From the NCBI RefSeq assembly GCF_018866325.1, contig NZ_CP076457.1, positions 5,739,001 to 5,803,000 of the forward strand: a stretch of DNA of 64,000 nt. Reading direction: 5' to 3'. Shown in pieces: positions 7,754-15,837 of the stretch (position 1 is the stretch's first letter; each line of letters begins with the position of its first letter). The DNA is from Streptomyces sp. YPW6. Lineage in GTDB: Bacteria; Actinomycetota; Actinomycetes; Streptomycetales; Streptomycetaceae. Under the pieces are notes generated by a model. It saw nothing but the letters and a program-made list of their open reading frames with translations. It was not told the DNA's origin and did no database searches. Both the position numbers and the translations under genes were made by a program.

Positions 7754-9051
7754 GCGTCGCCCGCCAGGTGGTGGTCGAGGCCGACGGGGGTTCCCGGGGC
7801 AACCCGGGGCCCGCCGGTTACGGTGCGGTCGTCATCGACCCCGCCACCGGGGAGCCCCTCGCCGAGGCCGCCGAGTACATCGGCGTCGCGACGAACAACG
7901 TCGCCGAGTACCGGGGCCTGATCGCCGGCCTGGCGGCCGCGAAGGCGCTGTTCCCGGACGCGGGGGACGCGCTGCGGGTCCATGTCCGGATGGACTCCAA
8001 GCTGGTGGTCGAGCAGATGTCGGGGCGCTGGAAGATCAAGCACCCCGACATGAAGCCGCTGGCGGCCCGGGCCGCCGCGATCCTGCCGCCGGCCTCGGTG
8101 ACGTACGAATGGATCCCGCGTGCGCAGAACAAGCACGCGGACCGGCTCGCCAACGAGGCGATGGACGCGGGGCGCGACGGCCGGCAGTGGGAGGCATCCG
8201 CCTCGACGGCCGCCCTGGACTCCCCGGCCGCTGCCCCGGCCCCCTCGGACTCCCCGGCCCCCTCGGACTCCCCGGCCCCGGGCCTTCTGGACTCCCCGGC
8301 CGCCGACGCGCTCTTCCCCCTGCCCGAGGACGCGGCGGAACCGGTCGCGGAACCGGCGGACGCCCGCTCCGCTCCGCGGCAGTCGGCCGGAACCCCGCAG
8401 ACCGGCTGGGGTTCGGCCCCCGACCTGGGCGCGCCCGCCACGCTCCTCCTGCTCCGGCACGGCGAGACCGCCCTCACGCCCGAGAAGCGGTTCTCCGGCA
8501 GCGGCGGCACGGACCCCGAACTCTCCGCCGTCGGCCGCGGCCAGGCCGAGCGCGCCGCCGAGCACTTCGCCGCCCTCGGCACCGTCCAGGAGATCGTCAG
8601 CTCCCCGCTGCGCCGCTGCCGCGAGACCGCCGCCGTCGTCGCCGCCCGCCTCGGCCTCGGCGTCCGGATCGAGGAGGGCCTGCGCGAGACGGACTTCGGT
8701 GCGTGGGAGGGCCTGACCTTCGCCGAGGTGCGGGAGCGGTACGCCGACGACCTCACCGCCTGGCTGGCCTCCCCGGACACCGCTCCGACCGGTGGCGGCG
8801 AGAGCTTCAGCGAGGTCGCCGATCGGGTCGCCGCCACCCGGGACCGGCTCGTCGCCCGCTCCGCGGGCCGCACGGTCCTGCTGGTCACGCACGTGACGCC
8901 GATCAAGACCTTCGTGCGGCTCGCCCTCGGGGCCCCGCCCGAGGCGCTGTTCCGGATGGAGCTGTCGGCGGCCTCGGTCTCCGAGGTCGCGTACTACGGA
9001 GACGGCAACGCCTCCGTGCGGCTGCTCAACGACGCCTCGCACCTGCGCTGA
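7750..9051 (+). CDS. Bifunctional RNase HI / histidine-phosphatase (CobC-like) protein
   Basis: A 433-residue fusion. Residues 1-135 are RNase HI: VVEADGGSRGNPGPAGYGAV gives the first catalytic Asp, NVAEYRGLIAGL the Glu, and MDSKLVVEQMSG and NKHADRLAN the remaining acidic and His positions. A Pro/Ala/Ser-rich linker of about 80 residues follows, with repeated APSDSP and DSPAP units. The second domain begins LLLRHGETALTP (phosphoglycerate-mutase/acid-phosphatase RHG motif) with the second His in LLVTHVTP. This arrangement is known in mycobacteria and Streptomyces, where the first domain degrades RNA in RNA/DNA hybrids and the second acts as acid or alpha-ribazole phosphatase. ATG 7750 overlaps the previous stop. 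A 15-bp hairpin follows. Confidence 0.92.
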   Translation: MSVARQVVVEADGGSRGNPGPAGYGAVVIDPATGEPLAEAAEYIGVATNNVAEYRGLIAGLAAAKALFPDAGDALRVHVRMDSKLVVEQMSGRWKIKHPDMKPLAARAAAILPPASVTYEWIPRAQNKHADRLANEAMDAGRDGRQWEASASTAALDSPAAAPAPSDSPAPSDSPAPGLLDSPAADALFPLPEDAAEPVAEPADARSAPRQSAGTPQTGWGSAPDLGAPATLLLLRHGETALTPEKRFSGSGGTDPELSAVGRGQAERAAEHFAALGTVQEIVSSPLRRCRETAAVVAARLGLGVRIEEGLRETDFGAWEGLTFAEVRERYADDLTAWLASPDTAPTGGGESFSEVADRVAATRDRLVARSAGRTVLLVTHVTPIKTFVRLALGAPPEALFRMELSAASVSEVAYYGDGNASVRLLNDASHLR

Positions 9052-9054
9052 CGG

Positions 9055-9089
9055 ACGGACCCGCGGGAGCCGGCCTCCCGCGGGTCCGT
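9055..9089. terminator. Hairpin terminator after the RNase H operon
   Basis: A perfect 15-bp stem (9055-9069 with 9075-9089) with a five-base loop starts three bases after the RNase H fusion stop. It lies between convergent genes (the aldolase gene ends at 9113) and can act on both. Confidence 0.75.
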
Positions 9090-9112
9090 GCGTGCCGGCG
9101 CGGGGCCGGCGC

Positions 9113-9778
9113 CTACGGGGCGAGTGCCGCGGCCTCGGCCGCCAGGCGGGCCACCCGGTCCCAGTCCTTCGCCGCCACCGCATCGCCTGGGACCATCCAA
9201 CTGCCTCCCACACAGCCGACGTTGGGCAGTGCGAGATAGGAAGGCGCGGAGGCGGGCGAGATGCCGCCGGTCGGGCAGAAACGGGCCTGGGGGAGAGGCG
9301 CCGACAGCGCCTTGAGGTAGGCCGTCCCGCCCGCCGCCTCGGCCGGGAAGAACTTCATCTCCCGCACTCCGCGCTCCAGGAGGGCCACCACCTCGGAGGT
9401 GGTCGAGACCCCGGGCAGGAACGGCAGTCCGGACGCCTTCATCGACTCCAGCAGCGTGTCGGTCCATCCCGGGCTGACCAGGAACCGGGCCCCGGCGGCC
9501 ACCGTCTCGCGGACGTGCTCCGGCGAGATCACCGTGCCCGCGCCGACCACCGCGCCCGGCACCTCGGCGGCCACCGCCCGGATCGACTCCAGCGCGGCGG
9601 GCGTCCGCAGCGTCACCTCGATGGCCGGGAGCCCGCCCGCCACCAGCGCCCGTGCCAGCGGCACCGCGTCGGCGGCGTCGTGCAGGACGACGACGGGGAC
9701 GACGGGCGCGAGATCGAGCACGGAGGCGCCGGGGCCGGGCGCGGCGGAGGGCGTGACGGGCGGCACGGAGGAGGTCAT
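9113..9778 (-). CDS. eda: 2-dehydro-3-deoxyphosphogluconate / 4-hydroxy-2-oxoglutarate aldolase
   Basis: A 221-residue class I aldolase of the KDPG/KHG family. The catalytic Glu is in IEVTLRTPAALESI, the Schiff-base Lys in REMKFFPAEAAGG, and the phosphate/glycine loop in CPTGGISPASAPSYL and VGGSWMVPGD. It cleaves KDPG to pyruvate and glyceraldehyde-3-phosphate, or 4-hydroxy-2-oxoglutarate to pyruvate and glyoxylate. The ATG at 9778 has an AGGA about eight bases upstream; an in-frame ATG 30 bases earlier would lie inside the operator palindrome. No edd or kinase gene is nearby, so it likely serves sugar-acid catabolism with partners elsewhere. The palindrome just upstream predicts its own regulator. 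Confidence 0.9.
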   Translation of the reverse strand: MTSSVPPVTPSAAPGPGASVLDLAPVVPVVVLHDAADAVPLARALVAGGLPAIEVTLRTPAALESIRAVAAEVPGAVVGAGTVISPEHVRETVAAGARFLVSPGWTDTLLESMKASGLPFLPGVSTTSEVVALLERGVREMKFFPAEAAGGTAYLKALSAPLPQARFCPTGGISPASAPSYLALPNVGCVGGSWMVPGDAVAAKDWDRVARLAAEAAALAP

Positions 9779-9802
9779 GGGGGCATCCTGCCGCGAGCGA
9801 GT

Positions 9803-9832
9803 CATGATGCGCAACGAGCGTTGCGCATCATG
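9803..9832. promoter_or_regulatory. 30-bp perfect palindrome upstream of the aldolase, likely operator
   Basis: Arms CATGATGCGCAAC and GTTGCGCATCATG (13 bases each, perfectly complementary) flank four bases. It lies 24 bases upstream of the aldolase start and 20 bases beyond the 3' end of yaaA. The centre TGCGCAAC-N4-GTTGCGCA looks like a site for a dimeric repressor of the GntR, IclR or LacI class; which one cannot be told. The core TTGCGCATCATGCAACG continues as a half-site to 9837. Confidence 0.7.
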
Positions 9833-9852
9833 CAACGCTTCGTCCGGTGAGG

Positions 9853-10653
9853 TCAGTGGATCTCCGTCACCACCACGTCCAGGGACCACGGCCGCCCGGC
9901 CCGCGCGGGGGCCTCGGCCTCCACCACGTAGCCCAGGTCGCGCAGCGCCTCCACCAGCCGCGCCGGGTCCTCGGGCCGCGCACCGGCCACCAGCAGGTCG
10001 CGCACCAGCCGGCCCTTGGTCGCCTTGTTGAAGTGGCTCACCACGGACCGCTTCTCCACCCCGTCGACGATCTGCGACTGGAGCACCCGTACGCTCGCCG
10101 TCCGCGAGGCCACCTCGCCCTTCGGCTTCCACGCCGCCGTGTACGCGGAGGACCGCAGGTCCAGGACGAGCCCGTCGCCCGCGGCCTCGGGCAGTACGGT
10201 CTCCATGGGGGTGCGCCAGTACGCGCCGAGGCCGCCGAGACCGGGCAGCTTCACCCCCATCGAGCAGCGGTACGGCGGAATCCGGTCACCGATGCGGACC
10301 GCGCCCCACAGCCCCGAGAAGACCAGCAGTGAGGCGGCCGCCCGGCGCCGCGCGGCCGTCTCCAGGGTGGCCAGGCCGAGGGCGTCGTACAGCACGCCGG
10401 TGTACAGCTCCCCGGCCGGGCGGGTCCCGGCGGTGCGCAGCTGCGCGTTCTTGCCGACCTCGCCCGCAAGACCCACGCTCAGCCCGAGCACCTCACGGGC
10501 CTTCTCCTCGTCCGCCTGGCACAGCTCGACCAACTCGTCCAGGACCGCCGCACGGGCCGGGGCGAGCCCCGGCAGCGACAGCGACTCCGGCTTCAGCGAG
10601 GCCCCGCGCCCCGAGGCGGCCTTTCCCTCGGAGGGCGGCAAGAGCACGAGCAC
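9853..10653 (-). CDS. yaaA: Peroxide stress protein YaaA (DUF328)
   Basis: A 266-residue member of the YaaA family. The start VLVLLPPSEGKAASG is the family's signature N-terminus, and the conserved stretch VFSGLWGAVRIGDRIPPYR and the late SHFNKATKGRLVRDLL are present. In E. coli YaaA lowers intracellular free iron during peroxide stress and binds DNA; a matching role here is inferred. GTG 10653 is chosen since AAGGAG lies seven bases upstream. It runs in the same direction as eda, but the 75-base gap with the palindrome suggests eda has its own promoter. Confidence 0.88.
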   Translation of the reverse strand: MLVLLPPSEGKAASGRGASLKPESLSLPGLAPARAAVLDELVELCQADEEKAREVLGLSVGLAGEVGKNAQLRTAGTRPAGELYTGVLYDALGLATLETAARRRAAASLLVFSGLWGAVRIGDRIPPYRCSMGVKLPGLGGLGAYWRTPMETVLPEAAGDGLVLDLRSSAYTAAWKPKGEVASRTASVRVLQSQIVDGVEKRSVVSHFNKATKGRLVRDLLVAGARPEDPARLVEALRDLGYVVEAEAPARAGRPWSLDVVVTEIH

Positions 10654-10827
10654 GGCGGTTCTCCTTCTGACGTACGGCGAGCGCGGACCGGCGGGCGTGC
10701 GGGCGCGCCGGGTCCTCGGCAAGGGTACGGGGACCCGGCGGTGGCTCCGGTACGGCGGCGGGGCCCGGCGCCGATCCTCCCGCGCGGTCGGTGCGGTCCG
10801 CCCGCGGCCTCCCGGGCGCCCTCGGGA

Positions 10828-11712
10828 TCACCCCGGGAGGGGCCCGGGGAGGTGGCTTCGGGAAGCACCCCGGGCCGGGCCCCCGGGAGCGGCGAGCGCG
10901 GCGACGACCGCCCGGGAATCGTCCGCGTGGAACCGGAGCGTCCGCGCACTCCCGCACCGCCCCAGCGGCCGCACGAACTCCACCGGCCCCGTCAGCTCCA
11001 CGGTCACGCTCGTCCGGCTCCCCACCGCCAGGTCCAGCGTCCCGTCCTCGTCGACCCGGACCGGACCCCCGTCCGGGAAGCGCCGCTCGACCCGGGCGGA
11101 GGCGATGGACGCGGCGGGCACCCGGAGATCGAACAGGGCCCCGTAGCGCAGCCGCAGCGAACCGTCGGCCCCCACGAGATGCGGCCGGGTCACCGAGGCG
11201 GCGTGCAGGGCGAGGACGACGACGATCCCGTACACGTCCACCACCAGCAGGACCGCGTGGACCAGCGGCCAGGGGATCACCAGGGCCAGCACCACGGTCT
11301 CGACGACGGTGACGAGGAGGAACACCCCCATGATCCCGGTCTGCGGTTCGGTGTACGAGAACGGCCGGGACTCCTCCGGAATCCGGTGGCGGCGCCGTAC
11401 CGTCCACAGCCCGAGGCTGTGCAGCGCCCGGAACTCGTGGACGATCAGCCGCCGCAGGGCGACCGGCACCACCGCCCGCACCGCCGCGAGCCCTGCCGCC
11501 CGCCGTGTGTCGCCCGCCCGCCGCCGGTCCGCGTACCGGGGCCACATCACGTACGCCTCCAGCGCGAGCATCCCCACGACCAGCGCCTCGGCGCCCAGCA
11601 GAACGGCGCCGGGTATCCGCACCCCGGCGACCAGGCAGACCACCAGGGCCAGTTCCCCGGGCAGCACCGCCCACATCGCGCACCGCAGCCCCCGTATCAC
11701 CCGTGCCCTCAT
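10828..11712 (-). CDS. Integral membrane protein partnered with a MerR regulator, function unknown
   Basis: A 294-residue protein with about four hydrophobic segments: two near residues 12-50 (VLPGELALVVCLVAGV, AVLLGAEALVVGMLALEAYV) and two near 125-170 (GVFLLVTVVETVVLALVIPW, HAVLLVVDVYGIVVVLAL). A soluble C-terminal domain of about 115 residues is rich in beta strands, reminiscent of a PH-like fold. Its ATG overlaps the stop of the MerR gene by four bases, so the two are one transcription unit and the membrane protein is probably a target of that regulator. No known family recognised. Confidence 0.8.
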   Translation of the reverse strand: MRARVIRGLRCAMWAVLPGELALVVCLVAGVRIPGAVLLGAEALVVGMLALEAYVMWPRYADRRRAGDTRRAAGLAAVRAVVPVALRRLIVHEFRALHSLGLWTVRRRHRIPEESRPFSYTEPQTGIMGVFLLVTVVETVVLALVIPWPLVHAVLLVVDVYGIVVVLALHAASVTRPHLVGADGSLRLRYGALFDLRVPAASIASARVERRFPDGGPVRVDEDGTLDLAVGSRTSVTVELTGPVEFVRPLGRCGSARTLRFHADDSRAVVAALAAPGGPARGASRSHLPGPLPG

Positions 11713-12458
11713 GACGATCCCCTCCTCCGCACCCGCTCCGACAGCTCCTCCATCACCCGGTGCACGACCGCGCGCTGCGCGGGCGGATAGTCGTCGAGCA
11801 GCACCCGCCCGAACCCCGTCGCCGACGGTTCCCCTTCGGGGATGACCGCCAGGACCCCGTCCGGTACGGCGGCGGCCAGTTCGGCCGCCAGCGGCGCGAT
11901 CCGCGGGTCGTCCACCCCGGCCCCCTCCAGCGCGTCGAGCCGCTCGTACAGCGCGATGACGCCCGGGTCCTCGGCCAGCGGCAGCAGTGCCGCGAACACC
12001 GCGGCCCCGGCCTCGTCGACCACCGTGTCCAGCAACGCCAGATGCTCGCGGTCCTTCGCGGCGGCCGGGGACGTGGTGGCGGGCGCGCGCTCCAGGAGTG
12101 CGGCCAGGGCGGGCGAGAGCGGCCCGCCCGAGGCGAGCGGCGCCTCCAGCAGCACGGCCAGCACCTGCCGCCGCTCCCGGATCTCCCGCTCCTGCCGCTC
12201 CAGATCGGCGTCCAGCTCCGCGAGCACCTCGCCCAGCTCCCGCCCCGCGTCATCGGCGAGCACGTCCCGCACCTCGTCCAGCGAGAGCCCGATCTCGGTC
12301 AGCCGCCGGATCCGGGCCAGCAGCACGGCATCACGGACGGTGTACGCCCGGTAGCCGTTGGCCCGCCGGGCGGGCTCGGGCAGCAGGCCGATGTGGTGGT
12401 AGTGCCGGACGGCCCGGGAGGTGACTCCGACGAGCGCGGCGATCTCTCCGATACGCAT
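11709..12458 (-). CDS. MerR-family transcriptional regulator
   Basis: A 249-residue regulator. The winged helix is clear: MRIGEIAALVGVTSRAVRHY, HHIGLLPEPARRANGYRAYT and RIRRLTEIGLSLDEVRDVLA, then a dimerisation coiled coil (LDADLERQEREIRERRQVLA). The C-terminal about 130 residues form an effector region without obvious Cys clusters, so a drug or organic ligand is more likely than a metal. The start is the ATG at 12458. A promoter with the 19-base spacer characteristic of MerR targets lies so close upstream that the message should be leaderless. It is followed by an overlapping membrane-protein gene, so it likely controls its own operon. Confidence 0.9.
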   Translation of the reverse strand: MRIGEIAALVGVTSRAVRHYHHIGLLPEPARRANGYRAYTVRDAVLLARIRRLTEIGLSLDEVRDVLADDAGRELGEVLAELDADLERQEREIRERRQVLAVLLEAPLASGGPLSPALAALLERAPATTSPAAAKDREHLALLDTVVDEAGAAVFAALLPLAEDPGVIALYERLDALEGAGVDDPRIAPLAAELAAAVPDGVLAVIPEGEPSATGFGRVLLDDYPPAQRAVVHRVMEELSERVRRRGSS

Positions 12459-12464
12459 GCGGCC

Positions 12465-12495
12465 AGTAGAAACGTTGACGCTGCGACAAGGTCAA
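12465..12495 (-). promoter_or_regulatory. MerR-type promoter with 19-bp spacer and overlapping dyad
   Basis: On the minus strand a -35 box TTGACC (12495-12490) and a -10 box TCTACT (12470-12465) are separated by 19 bases. The spacer contains an imperfect palindrome, 12472-12492, in which 17 of 21 positions are symmetric (AC-TTG-CGC-GCG-CAA-GT). A long spacer with the operator in it is the standard layout of MerR-activated promoters. The -10 box ends six bases before the MerR ATG, implying a leaderless transcript. Confidence 0.75.
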
Positions 12496-12628
12496 GCGCC
12501 ACGTTCCTTCCCGCGCTTTCGTCCACGCTGGGCGCTCCTGTGCCACGATCGGGGGAAGAACTCCCATCTCACGGACGGCTGGTCCCCTGATGTCCCAGTC
12601 TGGCGAGCGACCGAGGAAGGAGCGTGAC

Positions 12629-13207
12629 ATGACTGCCATGGCGCACGAGCCGCTCACGCAGGCAGAAGTCCTTCTGGAGGGCTTCCTGGCCCTGGACACG
12701 CCGGAAGGCTTCCGGGCGGAACTGATCGAGGGGGAGATTGTCGTGACGCCGCCGCCGGACGGGGACCACGAGGACTACATCAGCCTGGTTCTGAAGCAGG
12801 TGCTGAGGAAGTCCCGCACCGACATGGATTTCTCCGGTAACAAGGGCCTGAAGCTCCGCAGCGGGGGCGGTTGCCCCAAGAACCACGCCATCCCCGACGG
12901 CACCTTCGCCCCCACCGAGCGTCGCCTCTTCCGCGGCGCCGACCCCTGGATGCCCTGTGAGGGCGTCGCCCTCGTGGTCGAGGTCACCTCCACCAAACCG
13001 CAGGCCGACCGCGAGGCCAAGCGCCGCTGCTACGCACGCGGAAGCATTCCGCTCTATCTGCTCATCGACCGGGACGACAGCTCGGTGACGCTGTTCAGCG
13101 ACCCGGAGCGCGACGACTACCGCCAGCACCTCACGATCCCGTACGGGAAACCGCTGGCGCTTCCCGAGCCCTTCGCCTTCGACCTGGAGACCGGTGACTT
13201 CGGCTGA
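12629..13207 (+). CDS. Uma2-family (DUF820) restriction-endonuclease-fold protein
   Basis: A 192-residue protein of the Uma2 family. The N-terminal ELIEGEIVVTPPPDGDHEDY, the middle IPDGTFAP and VALVVEVTSTKPQADREAKR form the PD-(D/E)xK nuclease core, and RRCYARGSIPLYLLIDRDD is the usual following strand. The family is very abundant in Streptomyces and cyanobacteria; a biochemical role is not established. AAGGAG lies seven bases before the ATG. It is divergent from the MerR gene and followed by rnpB. No partner toxin, antitoxin or methylase gene is visible. Confidence 0.85.
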   Translation: MTAMAHEPLTQAEVLLEGFLALDTPEGFRAELIEGEIVVTPPPDGDHEDYISLVLKQVLRKSRTDMDFSGNKGLKLRSGGGCPKNHAIPDGTFAPTERRLFRGADPWMPCEGVALVVEVTSTKPQADREAKRRCYARGSIPLYLLIDRDDSSVTLFSDPERDDYRQHLTIPYGKPLALPEPFAFDLETGDFG

Positions 13208-13273
13208 GGGCCGCCGAAGGGCGAGGGACACCGAGGACCGGCCGGCCGGGACAGCCCGGTAGGATGGCGATCA

Positions 13274-13691
13274 CGGCAGACGAGCCGTGCGGACGGCCGC
13301 GTGGGGATCCCCGGATCCTCCCGAGGAACGTCCGGGCTCCACAGAGCAGGGTGGTGGCTAACGGCCACCCGGGGTGACCCGCGGGACAGTGCCACAGAAA
13401 GCAGACCGCCCGGGACTTCGGTCGCGGGTAAGGGTGAAACGGTGGTGTAAGAGACCACCAGCGCCTGAGGTGACTCAGGCGGCTAGGTAAACCCCACCCG
13501 GAGCAAGGTCAAGAGGGGCCGTGCCGGAAACGGGACGGCCCTGCGCGGACGTTCGAGGGCTGCTCGCCCGAGTTCGCGGGTAGACCGCACGAGGCCGGCA
13601 GCAATGCCGGCCCTAGATGGATGGCCGTCTCCCCGGCCGCCGCGAGGCGACCGGGTGACAGAACCCGGCGTACAGCACGACTCGTCTGCCG
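13274..13691 (+). ncRNA. rnpB: RNase P RNA, bacterial class A
   Basis: This is the catalytic RNA of RNase P, which removes 5' leaders from pre-tRNA. The conserved 5' core GAGGAACGTCCGGGCTCC is followed by CACAGAGCAGGGTGGTGGCTAA-like sequence. GGTAAGGGTGAAACGG, then ACCCGGAGCAAGGTCAAGAG, CGCGGGTAGACCGCA, CCCTAGATGGATGGCCGTC and the 3' ACAGAACCCGGCGTACAG complete the universal core. The terminal P1 helix is formed by 13274-13290 with 13675-13691 (one G-U pair), which sets the ends. Open reading frames drawn across this region are artefacts. Confidence 0.95.
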
Positions 13692-13760
13692 CCCACCCGG
13701 CACGGCCGCCGCACGCTCCTCCGGGGCGTCGGCGTACCAAGGGAAACAGGGTTCCTCGGG

Positions 13761-14270
13761 GTGGATACGGAACCGTCCCGGACGCCGGGCGGCCTGTCCT
13801 CGGCCGGCCCGGACGACATCTCCGCCCTCGGCAGGGAAATCCGTTCGCGCGTCTCGGCAGGCGACTGCGGATGGGCCGGTGCGTTGGGTGCCGAGATCGC
13901 CTCCCGGGCTCGGGACGCGGACTCCCGCGAGAACGACGGAACGGTCCTGGGCGACGTTCTGCGGGCCGTGGCCGCCGGACCGGAACCGGAGCGCGGCAGG
14001 CGGCGTTCGACGACAGGCCCATGGGCGTACCGGTCACCGCTGACCGAGGGCCGGGGCCGGTCGGTGTCCGGCCGACGGGCCCGTGAGCCCGGCGGTCAGA
14101 TGACCGGCGGGCGGCCCAGCCGCGTCATCCGCCACACCGTGGACCAGCGCATCGGGTGCCGCTCCCCGCACGGTGTGCGGACCCCCTCGGCGAAGCCGCC
14201 CGCCCAGGCGCGCAGGCCCTTCGGGTCGCGGGTGCGGGCGAGGGTGAGCAGCGTCCAGGTGCCGAGGTAG
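13761..14270 (+). CDS. Doubtful small ORF downstream of rnpB
   Basis: The gap between rnpB and the glycosyltransferase (13692-14095) holds no certain gene. One frame starting with GTG at 13761 has about 83% G or C in third positions over its first 85 codons, below the neighbours, and encodes a hydrophilic stretch (DDISALGREIRSRVSAGDCG). Its last 58 codons run antisense through the glycosyltransferase gene and look like shadow. There is no clear ribosome site and no recognised family. It may be a decayed gene or chance. Confidence 0.2.
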   Translation: MDTEPSRTPGGLSSAGPDDISALGREIRSRVSAGDCGWAGALGAEIASRARDADSRENDGTVLGDVLRAVAAGPEPERGRRRSTTGPWAYRSPLTEGRGRSVSGRRAREPGGQMTGGRPSRVIRHTVDQRIGCRSPHGVRTPSAKPPAQARRPFGSRVRARVSSVQVPR

Positions 14271-14998
14271 GCGGGGACCAGGGGGAGGGGCAGGTTGCGG
14301 CGGGCCAGCCAGACGCGGTTGCGGGCCGTCATCCGGTAGTAGACCGCGTGGCGGGCCGGGCTCGTCTTCGGGTGCTGGAGCAGCAGCGCGGGGTCGTACT
14401 CCACCTTCCAGCCGGCGTCCAGCGCCCGCCAGGCCAGGTCCGTCTCCTCGTGGGTGAAGAAGAACTCCGCGGGCCACAGCCCCGTCTCCGCCAGCATCCT
14501 CATCGAGAACGCGTGGCCGCCGCCCAGGAACGCCGTGACCGGGCCGCCGCGCATCGGGTCGCCCGCCCGCAGGCGCGGCACATGGCGTCGCTGCGTCTCG
14601 CCGGTCTCGTCGGCGATCCGGAAGCCGACGATGCCCAGCCGGTCGTCGGCCGCGAAGTGGTCCCGCACCCGGCGGAAGACGTCCTTGTCGACCAGCAGCC
14701 CGTCGTCGTCCAGCTCGATCACCACGTCGACGTCGCCGATCTCGGCCAGCCTGCGCAGCCCCTCGTTCCGGCCGCCCGGACAGCCGAGGTTCTCCGGCAG
14801 CTCGATGGTGGTCACCCCGCCGTCGAGGTCCGCCAGGCCGGGGGCGGAGGCGTAGTCCGGGAGAGCCGTGCCGTTGCCGATGATCACGAGCCGGGTGGGC
14901 CGGACGTCCTGCATGGCCACGGACGCCAGCAGCGCCTCGACCGCCTGCGGGCGGTCTCCCATGGTCACGATGGATACGCCGATGCGCGGTGCGGACAC
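14096..14998 (-). CDS. Family 2 glycosyltransferase
   Basis: A 300-residue GT-A-fold transferase. GVSIVTMGDRPQAVEALLAS starts the nucleotide-binding region, ELPENLGCPGGRNEGLR is the usual GT2 loop, VVIELDDDGLL is the metal-binding DxD region, and FFFTHEETDLAWRALDAGW is the acceptor-side ED motif. A C-terminal hydrophobic helix (LPLPLVPAYLGTWTLLTLA) may be membrane-associated. It resembles rhamnosyl or mannosyl transferases acting on cell-surface glycans. GTG 14998 has CAGGAG nine bases upstream. It reads toward rnpB and is followed upstream by the GNAT gene on the same strand. Donor and acceptor are unknown. Confidence 0.85.
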   Translation of the reverse strand: MSAPRIGVSIVTMGDRPQAVEALLASVAMQDVRPTRLVIIGNGTALPDYASAPGLADLDGGVTTIELPENLGCPGGRNEGLRRLAEIGDVDVVIELDDDGLLVDKDVFRRVRDHFAADDRLGIVGFRIADETGETQRRHVPRLRAGDPMRGGPVTAFLGGGHAFSMRMLAETGLWPAEFFFTHEETDLAWRALDAGWKVEYDPALLLQHPKTSPARHAVYYRMTARNRVWLARRNLPLPLVPAYLGTWTLLTLARTRDPKGLRAWAGGFAEGVRTPCGERHPMRWSTVWRMTRLGRPPVI

Positions 14999-15078
14999 GG
15001 TTCGGTACTCCTGGAGCTCGGCTGCCGGTGGCCGGCTGCTGGTCGGCAGCGGTGCCCGCGATCGTAACGCCTCGGTGT

Positions 15079-15837
15079 TCAGTTCACGGTTACCGCCCGG
15101 CCATCCACCGGCCCGTCGTCGTTCAGCAGTGCGTACACGGCCATGTCCCGTCGCTCGTCGCCCACCTGCTGCCAGCCGCGCAGCAGGCCCTCCCGCCGGA
15201 AGCCGATGTCCTCGGCGATCCGGGCGGAGGCGGTGTTCCACGGCTCGATGTAGAGCTGGAGGCGCGGTACGCCGAGGTCGCGCAGGGCCCAGCCCGTCAC
15301 CGTACGCAGCGCGGCCCTCGCGACCCCCTGTCCGCGGGCGGAGGCGGTGAGCCAGTAACCGAGGGAGGCGCGGCCCTCGGGGAGCTCGCGGAGCCAGAGC
15401 CCGATCGCGCCGACCGGACGCCGGTCCCGGGAGCGCACGATGGCGAACGGGTAGCCCGCGCCGGTGGCCGCGCGCTCCCACTGCCTGCGTACGAACGCCT
15501 CGGCGGCCGCCTCGGAGTAGGGGGCCGGGACCGTGGTGATGAGTGGGATGTACGGGTCGAGCGAGGCCTCGCGGACCAGCGGGAGGTCGCTCATCTCCCA
15601 GGGGCGCAGCACGAAATCCGGGCCCGCGGACATGCTCGGAACGGTCAGCCGGTCGGGGCCGGGGCCTGGATCGGGGGCCGGGTCGGCGGTGGGCCCTGGG
15701 GTGCTCGGCGTGTCGGCGGTGGTACGGGGGGTGCTCGGGGTGTCGGCGGTGGGGCCGAGGGCGCCGGGGGTGCTCGGGGTGTCGGCGGTGGGGCCGATGT
15801 CGGGGTCGGTGCCGGGGGCAGGCTCGGGGGCAGCCAT
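15079..15837 (-). CDS. GNAT-family N-acetyltransferase with a repeated N-terminal extension
   Basis: A 252-residue protein. The RimJ/RimL-type acetyltransferase domain covers about residues 70-245: FVLRPWEMSDLPLVREAS, PVGAIGLWLRE, SLGYWLTASARGQGVARAAL (acetyl-CoA loop) and LYIEPWNTASARIAEDIGF. Before it lies a disordered stretch with four copies of the unit PTADTPSTPG and variants. ATG 15837 is chosen because GGGAGGATACGGAC precedes it; ATG 15633 would give only the domain. Target may be a protein N-terminus or small molecule. Upstream, the MFS exporter runs in the same direction with a gap of about 100 bases. Confidence 0.85.
   Translation of the reverse strand: MAAPEPAPGTDPDIGPTADTPSTPGALGPTADTPSTPRTTADTPSTPGPTADPAPDPGPGPDRLTVPSMSAGPDFVLRPWEMSDLPLVREASLDPYIPLITTVPAPYSEAAAEAFVRRQWERAATGAGYPFAIVRSRDRRPVGAIGLWLRELPEGRASLGYWLTASARGQGVARAALRTVTGWALRDLGVPRLQLYIEPWNTASARIAEDIGFRREGLLRGWQQVGDERRDMAVYALLNDDGPVDGRAVTVN

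Noticed and set aside
13277..13691. Apparent small proteins on both strands across 13277-13691
   Set aside because: The region is the RNase P RNA, with all conserved core elements and a closing P1 helix.
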